Shown here: positions 57,396 to 64,000 of the stretch, in pieces
Numbering within the stretch: position 1 is the first letter of the stretch
Layout: each line of letters opens with the position of its first letter
Source: Steromphala cineraria
Taxonomy: Eukaryota > Mollusca > Gastropoda > Trochida > Trochidae
NCBI GenBank assembly: GCA_916613615.1
Contig: OU744727.1
Location: 16,624,093-16,688,092, forward strand
DNA: 64,000 nucleotides
Direction of reading: 5' to 3'
Position numbers and translations under genes: made by a program
Notes under the pieces: generated by a model
The model's database searches: none
Seen by the model: the letters and a program-made list of their open reading frames with translations, nothing else
Told to the model about the DNA's origin: nothing

Positions 57396-58559
57396 AACAC
57401 TTTAAGAGTAGTTACGACGTCAGAAGCTAACAAGCTATCATATCTGTGCATTTACCTTAATGGCGGATGTATGATAAACCTGATACGCAAAACACCCATT
57501 GAAATATTAAACCCAGGTACCAGAAACTCTTTCAACTCATTAACGTTATTACATGTGGTGTATCTAGTTGCATATCATTGAACTAAACAGGAAACTTTCT
57601 CTCGGTTTACCAAAGGTGCCTCCCGGTCAAAGAGAAAGTAAACATTTTGTTCCTGATAAATCGTAACATTATTACATCAAGGTTCATTTGGATAACTAAT
57701 AAAAACTCTATCTTATGCATTATCAATGAATTGGGAGTAACAGACACTGATTGATGGAAACTGAAACTTGAGCTCGGTACGTTCATCTCATCATATTATC
57801 AATAATAAAGTATCAATTGTGACAGCTATTATCTACAGATATCGAACAGTGATAGGTAAATGACAGATATTCCCATATAAATTTAGCTGATAAAGATTTG
57901 CTCTAAATCGTGTTTTAGAACATCAAAGATCCTGTGCAAAGAGAATATTAGCATTTAAGTATTCAAATGGTATATACCTGTAAGATCCTAGGTATCCCCA
58001 TTTTGCATTATTCATATTATCGTGACCGTATTTTAACAATAATTCATTTCGGTTATAAAACCCAAATGAAATCAGATGAAATTTACGATCATAGTTCCAA
58101 TTTTTCTCTTTTCTCTGTCAGCACATATTGTATTATCAGGATTGCAGTCAGTATTGAACAGTGACTTGTTCGCATTATATTAGAAAAATATGAATCTCAT
58201 ATCTCATCAGAATCACAATAGTAGAATATATCGTTAAATATCAATGCAATGGTTTAAACAAAGCTGACTATAAGAGATCAATTCTATAGATACTCATATT
58301 ATTTCATCAACCAGGACATGAACACATAACAACCACGCCCACCCAGATAGCAATGTGTCAACCCCATTAACAACCCGCCTCTAGCAGTAAATATTGATAA
58401 TGGAGCTATTCAGTCTATAACTACACACTGCTCTGGTTTGCCAAATATCCCATACATCGCGAACCTTGATAATAACTAAATGAATCGTGATGTTTGCAAC
58501 AGTATTGACTGCCAATAATTGAGCAAATCCGTGATATGAATGTTCCAAAGCATAAAGTA
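57396..58559. other. Non-coding stretch
   Basis: Nothing recognised. Confidence 0.35.
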
Positions 58560-58733
58560 CTACACTATTAGATCTCCTGTTCCGAGCTAGTATTATCGAC
58601 CAATGGAATACCTGGTTCCATAGCCACGATACCTGGACAGGTGAGCAGCGTTAGTCTCGATCAGGTGCGACAGGACACACATGTGTGTCTCAATCGCTTC
58701 CGTGTGTTTTCTTCTTGGATTACTTCAATATGG
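58560..58733 (+). promoter_or_regulatory. Candidate promoter and first exon ending ATGG|GTAAGT
   Basis: A less AT-rich block ends with CTTCAATATGG followed by a consensus donor GTAAGT at 58,734. That would place a start codon (58,730-58,732) at the very end of a first exon, a common arrangement. Other donor-like sites (GACAG|GTGAGC near 58,635) lie inside. No downstream exon can be identified in the remaining 5 kb. Confidence 0.22.
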
Positions 58734-58739
58734 GTAAGT

Positions 58740-61499
58740 CTGTCTTTATTTTGGCATTACAACTATACAATATTTTTTTGTAGACTACAGAGAGCAATAG
58801 GTAAAATTTCATGATATTCGAAAATTAAATAGCTACATGTACCATAAGGTACGAGAGCGTACACCATACAGCTTAATTACACTTTACAACAAAAAAGATG
58901 CATGGTGTACTTATATCGCAATATGTGACATGTATTTACCAAATTTAACAGCTAACTGCCATTGTATTCATGAAATGCTACCTATATATGTAAACAAATG
59001 TACATGTACAATTATTTTGTAGAATTTAGAAGATTCCATCAGAGTTTTTTATCTTCTCATGGTAATCCTAGTATAGTTATAGTCTTACGTATTCTCACTT
59101 CTTGTAAACACATGTGCGACGTTATGACTCTTGAATTCTTGATTTTACCTAAACTATGAGCTTGACACTTTGAAGTGAAGAATAATGATACTATGATATT
59201 TGAATACTTGACGTATATATGTACATTGACATTTTCTTTTTAAAGACAAAAAAACTTGGGCAAACATATCTTATAATTAAAGAAAGTAGTTCATTCCATC
59301 ATGTATGTAATTATGCTTTACCAGCCATGTCTTAAGGATATATGTCAATATACACGTGTGACTTCTCGTTGACTATGATTATATGATTGATTTATGTCAA
59401 CTTCATATTTCCTTTTGTCAAATGCAATATTTTTCATTCCGACGGATTAAGTTAATTAAATAGCAGCCTAGATGCCTAGACGTCCACGAACAACGTTAAC
59501 AAATATCGGACAGACATTGCGTAAATGGATTAAGCTTTTTAATTACATACTTACATGTCTAAAGAGCCTAGTCCGTATTTCGGTTGCCTGCTCCACTTTC
59601 ACTAAGGTAATCAAAACTGACCAGGACGCACGTATGTTAAAATATTTACCTTTATATCTAACACTAACACAACAAGATCTACTGAGTGTTTTATCTATGT
59701 AAACTAAACCCGTTGATATGCACTACCCATTGTTTGTCAGTTGATATCGATAGCTTTTTACCTAGTTCAATCTCTAACTCATTTGCAAACACTTCCCTGA
59801 TATAACCTGTTTTCAATGTTAAAATCAAGTGTGAGAAATACTTAACTCGCTGTAAACAGACTATAATACACACAACGCCATGTGATATTCATAGCTATTG
59901 GCAATCGCATACCTTACTCAATTACAAACACACAATTCCGCGCTATTATTTGTGATACGTATGGATTATTGTATATGGAGCTATTATATCTATTGATAGT
60001 GCCGCCTGTCAGGGCCCGGTGACCATGAATCGTATATACCCGTAATTTCATACAAAGCTTGATATTACTATACTGCCTTGGAGCTTATATCGTTCATTCC
60101 ACACTGACAGCACAAGCAGAACGGACCTCTGAACAAAACACTCCTCCATACACAAAGGCATATGCCAGTCACGGATCACTCAATAAGAAAACCTTCCATG
60201 CTATCTACCTTTATTAATCTAAAAGTTAATTAAGCGTTTGGTTTCTTAAAGGAACTGATGACAGCAGAGTGATATTTCGAATGAGAAAGGTTGTTTGTTA
60301 TTTTGTTAAGTTGAATTAGTGTTTAGATTCCATACATGTAGTTAACAAGTTGGCTTATTTTGGCACTTTCTGGTTTATGGTTTAAACGGTTATTACAGAC
60401 TACTGCATGGTATGGTTTAATCGATCACGATCACGTCCGTGTTCAATTTGTCTGTCCTTAAACGATTTCATCAACAACGTTTTCGTGATTAAAAATGTAA
60501 GGTGGCTGGCAAGGGTTATTAGGTTCTTTAGAGTCAATAGTTAATAGACGGCATTGTAAATGAGAAGATATTTTCTTTTAAGTTATTTATTTATTTTGAT
60601 TTATTTGATTTATTTGCCTTGTGTTAGTTTGAAATCAATACGCTTCCGATTTGAGTCGCAATGAAGTATGTAAGGTTCATAAAAAATGTATTCCGCTTAA
60701 TGAAAATGAACGACAAATGGGAAATATGTTTTAATGTTTAAAATTACATCCTATCATGAAAATGTGCTTTGTTTTGAAATGAAATATGTCGAGAAAACTC
60801 ACTTATAAGGAAATAGAAAGATTCCATATGTAATGAATAGAATTTTAATAGAAAAAGAATGAAATTTTCAAAATATAAGATTAAAATTGTAAGGAATTAG
60901 ATAAATTCAATAACTTTTTTTCCCGAGTTTCGTTTGATAAATACCATGAACGTAAAATCAAGAGGACTTTTATTAAACACGGAATTATTATTTAATGCTT
61001 TTGTTTTCAAGATAAAAATAACAGTAAGTTGATGTTTATAAATATTGAAATCTTTATCTTTTGTATTTCTAAGCGATAAAAAGGAAATGATAATACTAGT
61101 TATCTTGTATTCGAAAATAAGTCATAACAGAACAAATCAAATCTGTTAAAATGAATTAAATATTCACCAAGACCTTTTAGACTGCCCTTATCTTAGAAAG
61201 CACAAATCAATTAAACATGCTTTTAACAATATCATGAACATTTTGTTTTAGTCATAAGTTAATGTTCATATTTAAAGCAAAGTCAAATATCTTTTGATAA
61301 AAATATCAATAATGTACAGAATAGCCTATGTGTCATGTTTCTGCTATGTCAGTCAATGCAAGATGATACAGTTAGTGAACAGTTCTAAACATCATTGATT
61401 TAATATATCTCCCAATAAATCCCTATCAAGCCAAGATTCAGGAGTTATAGGACAAAAACGAAAACAAGATTACGGTTATTTGAAATGACAAAGGTTATA
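58740..61499. other. Non-coding stretch
   Basis: No supported gene. A 76-codon plus frame at 59,472-59,702 has no recognisable motif. The block around 60,000-60,200 is slightly less AT-rich but has no ORF. Confidence 0.35.
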
Positions 61500-61685
61500 C
61501 AGACCCTTGCAGATATCTTTACCGGTACCTACCGCGATCAGACTGCAATCTGATTGCAGTTGACCGCGATCAGAATGCAATCAGAACGCGGTTGACCGCG
61601 ATCAGATTGCAGTCAGAACGCGGTTGACCGCGATCAGAATGCAGTCAGACCGCGGATTTCAGGTAACTAATTCTGCAAGGGTCTG
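61500..61685. mobile_element. 186-bp TA-flanked mini-element made of four 32-bp repeats
   Basis: The ends CAGACCCTTGCAGA (61,500-61,513) and TCTGCAAGGGTCTG (61,672-61,685) are perfect inverts flanked by TA. Between them are four 32-bp direct units at 61,531, 61,563, 61,595 and 61,627, each starting ACCGCGATCAGA and carrying TGCA(A/G)TCAGA and CGCGGTT words. The core is far more GC-rich than its surroundings. It looks like a MITE with an internal minisatellite. Confidence 0.88.
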
Positions 61686-61687
61686 TA

Positions 61688-64000
61688 GATACAGAATAGA
61701 AATACGGATGTATGAGCAAAAGGTAACGAAACATTAAAAGAAACTTGATTGTTGCAAGATAAATGAGATCAATGTTGATGACGTACCATACATAACAATG
61801 CTTTTTCTTATGAACTTTTCCTTTTTGAAAGAAATTACTAGTTAATTAATGATTGTTTTTATGTTTCTTTAACGGAAGAGATGAAAAAAGATTAATTTAG
61901 TGTGATTGTTTTCTTTTGTTTTGACTATTAGTTGTTTTCTGTTTATTTATGTATTGTCTAAAACGTTTTAGATTGCATTTTCTTTTGGTGCAATGCAAAG
62001 AGAATTATATTAAAAATTCTATAACTTAAAGTATTAACAAACAGTAATCTTTAAACTCTTGTTTCTATTAAAAACAATAATCAATATCAAATAACTTATT
62101 AGCAAGGATATGATTTACGTTTTCTTAATTTATTAGCATTATTTAAGGTGATACCTAAAGAACATGTCTTAATACCAATTATGTTAGTTTTAAATTCTTC
62201 TCAAGCAATGTACATGTAAACTCAGTAGTTACAGATCATAAATGAACAACTGACAAAGGTTAAACATACAGAAATATTAGTACAGATATGCAAAAAGGTT
62301 ACGAAAAATGAAAAGAAACTAAATTGCTTCAAGACTAATGAGATGAATGTAGATGATTTATAATTTTTTTTACATTTTATAGTTTTAATTTGTTTTTATA
62401 AGTTCTATAATGTGATTGATAAGTGAACATGTTGACTCATGTCATTGCCAATTCACCGACAAAAATGTCAAGATAAATCTGCAATTTCTAAAAATCAATT
62501 GCATTCCAGGTATTCTTATCATTTGTAATCTTGTATAACTTTGTTTCGTCTCGCTAATTGAAAGCCAGATTTTTTACTTCATGCTAATAAAACGAGATTT
62601 CACAAAATGAAGTTACACTGATTGATCATATATATATATATGAACATAATGGAATGTGAAAAAACACCACCCAAAGTAAATGCCCCCTTATTTAGAAAAT
62701 GACTCATGAAATACATTTTGAATCCAGGTATCGTCGGTATTTTGAAACATGGAATAGCTTCCAGCAGCCTTATCAAACTTGAAGACCGATTATGTTTGTC
62801 TGTGGAATTACTGCCGACATACCAAATTTTCGGAGACATAACAAGGACAAATTGGTCAATCTATCATAATTGTAATTAGCGGACAAGAATGATTAGGCTT
62901 TGGCAGGTTTCACGGCGGAAAGATGAACATCTATTGACCAGAAATGAAAAGCTTACAATGAGTGTCATATTTACAATACTTTTTCTACCTCACAAATCAA
63001 GGAATAAGTTGATTATTTACACGTTCTTTTATGATTATCATCTTCTTGATAGCTTTCAATCATGTTTTAACTCGACACATTTCCGAAAGAAATTTCACAT
63101 GTCTTGTTAATGTTCTTATTAAGGACTAAATAATTCTGTTAACGTGACTCGATTGTCTTGTAGTTCTTTGCATTCCGATAAAAACAGGAAATTAAAACTT
63201 CCGCATGTTTATGTTGTCAAAGTAATGATAAATAGAAATCATATCAACATCTTTGACATGGGTGCTCATTTTGTAGTGACGTTCATAAATATCGGTCAAG
63301 GGAAATGGAATACTTTGCCTGTTATTCTTAGACGTCCGATAAAAGAGGAAATGAAAACCAACAGCGTTTTTTGTTACTAATTTGAGAGAGGGAGGGTTGG
63401 GATTTTGATGAAAAACATTATAAACATTGCTATTTTATCATAAAATAGTGACCGCTTTTAACATCAAAGTTTCAGAGCTTAATATTCTGCATTCCTCTCT
63501 GCTGGCATGCCTATTTTTCTGCATATAAATTAATCACTATCATGATCGATATTCCTGCCTTTTCCGTTTTTCCTCAAATGTGCCAAGTTCATTGTCCATT
63601 TCTAAAGTCTTGCCTTCTCATATTCCACGATATTGCTTATTGTCCGTCGAATGTCCATATTGTAAATGATAAATCTTATTCGGTACTTTTTTCAAAAGTT
63701 TTGTCATTTCCCTTAATAAATTTCCATGTTGCTCGACGAATCTCACCTTTCATTTCGAACAAACCTGCCTTAATCTATTCAATCTTCATTTTGCGTTTCC
63801 TTTCCTCATTTCATTATATTTCATACCTAATCAATAGCTGACGGTTATGCTGCTTATTACTATATAAGCATATTGTTTATACCTGGGATTGGACATGAGT
63901 TACGTAATACTAAACAATCTGATATTTACGTAGAGGGGATATTAAAACGTTATCCATAAGTAGTCAAGGAAAAGCAGTAAGCATATATAGTTACAAGGTG
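61688..64000. other. Non-coding stretch to window end
   Basis: AT-rich; short frames without motifs. No gene, RNA or mobile element boundary recognised. Confidence 0.35.

Noticed and set aside
59472..59702. 76-aa plus-strand ORF starting MPRRPRTT
   Set aside because: No domain, promoter or splice context, and no support from codon pattern; kept out as probable chance.
61531..61658. Four regularly spaced 32-bp repeats as a CRISPR array
   Set aside because: The units are directly adjacent with no unique spacers and lie between transposon-like inverted ends in eukaryotic DNA.

Overview
The window is AT-rich, intron- and repeat-dominated animal DNA, most likely from a mollusc. The evidence is several LINE families with APE-type endonuclease, a SINE with a '(g)tttaacaccgctttca...' head of the kind common in gastropods, many TA-flanked MITEs, and a near absence of long host ORFs. 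The only long coding regions belong to non-LTR retrotransposons. I see no rRNA, no convincing tRNA gene and no CRISPR array. Host-gene signals are limited to a few candidate exons and promoters, all of low confidence.

Layout. 1-5.7 kb: a LINE (LINE-A, minus strand) with two intact ORFs joined by a UAAUG stop/start overlap; its 3' end runs off the left edge. 5.7-9.0 kb: no supported gene apart from a weak terminal-exon-like ORF. 9.4-28.3 kb: two diverged direct copies of a roughly 6.5-7.5 kb unit (unit 1 about 9.4-15.9 kb, unit 2 about 16.5-28.3 kb). Similarity is confined to islands, one of which contains 51 identical bases. Unit 2 is interrupted by a decayed L2-type LINE (19.7-24.1 kb), itself split by a 2.84 kb coding-free DNA transposon with a 5-bp target duplication. 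28-46 kb: mostly non-coding, with MITEs, SINEs, foldback elements, a 5'-truncated frameshifted LINE tail at 33.4-34.1 kb, and a candidate promoter plus two short phase-compatible exons at 36.4-38.0 kb. 46.7-47.2 kb: a 417-bp element ending in CACTGTG/CACAGTG with a 5-bp duplication, resembling Transib/RAG-type transposons. 49.3-54.4 kb: a full-length LINE (LINE-B, minus strand) with an 11-bp target site duplication. Its ORF1 carries a virus-like 2A ribosome-skipping motif and an L1-type RNA-binding core, and ORF2 follows in the same frame after a single UAG. 56.2-57.4 kb: a pure TACCA pentanucleotide array followed by a long C/A-rich, G-poor tract. 61.5 kb: a 186-bp TA-flanked element built of four 32-bp units.

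How the parts work together. The LINEs supply reverse transcriptase and endonuclease. The SINE at 37.2-37.6 kb shares its 3' tail design with the L2-type LINE, which fits mobilisation by that family. The MITEs have no transposase here and depend on sources elsewhere. LINE-A and LINE-B show two different ways of linking ORF1 to ORF2 (UAAUG coupling versus an in-frame UAG), and LINE-B adds a 2A site; these recoding signals are the most interesting biology in the window.
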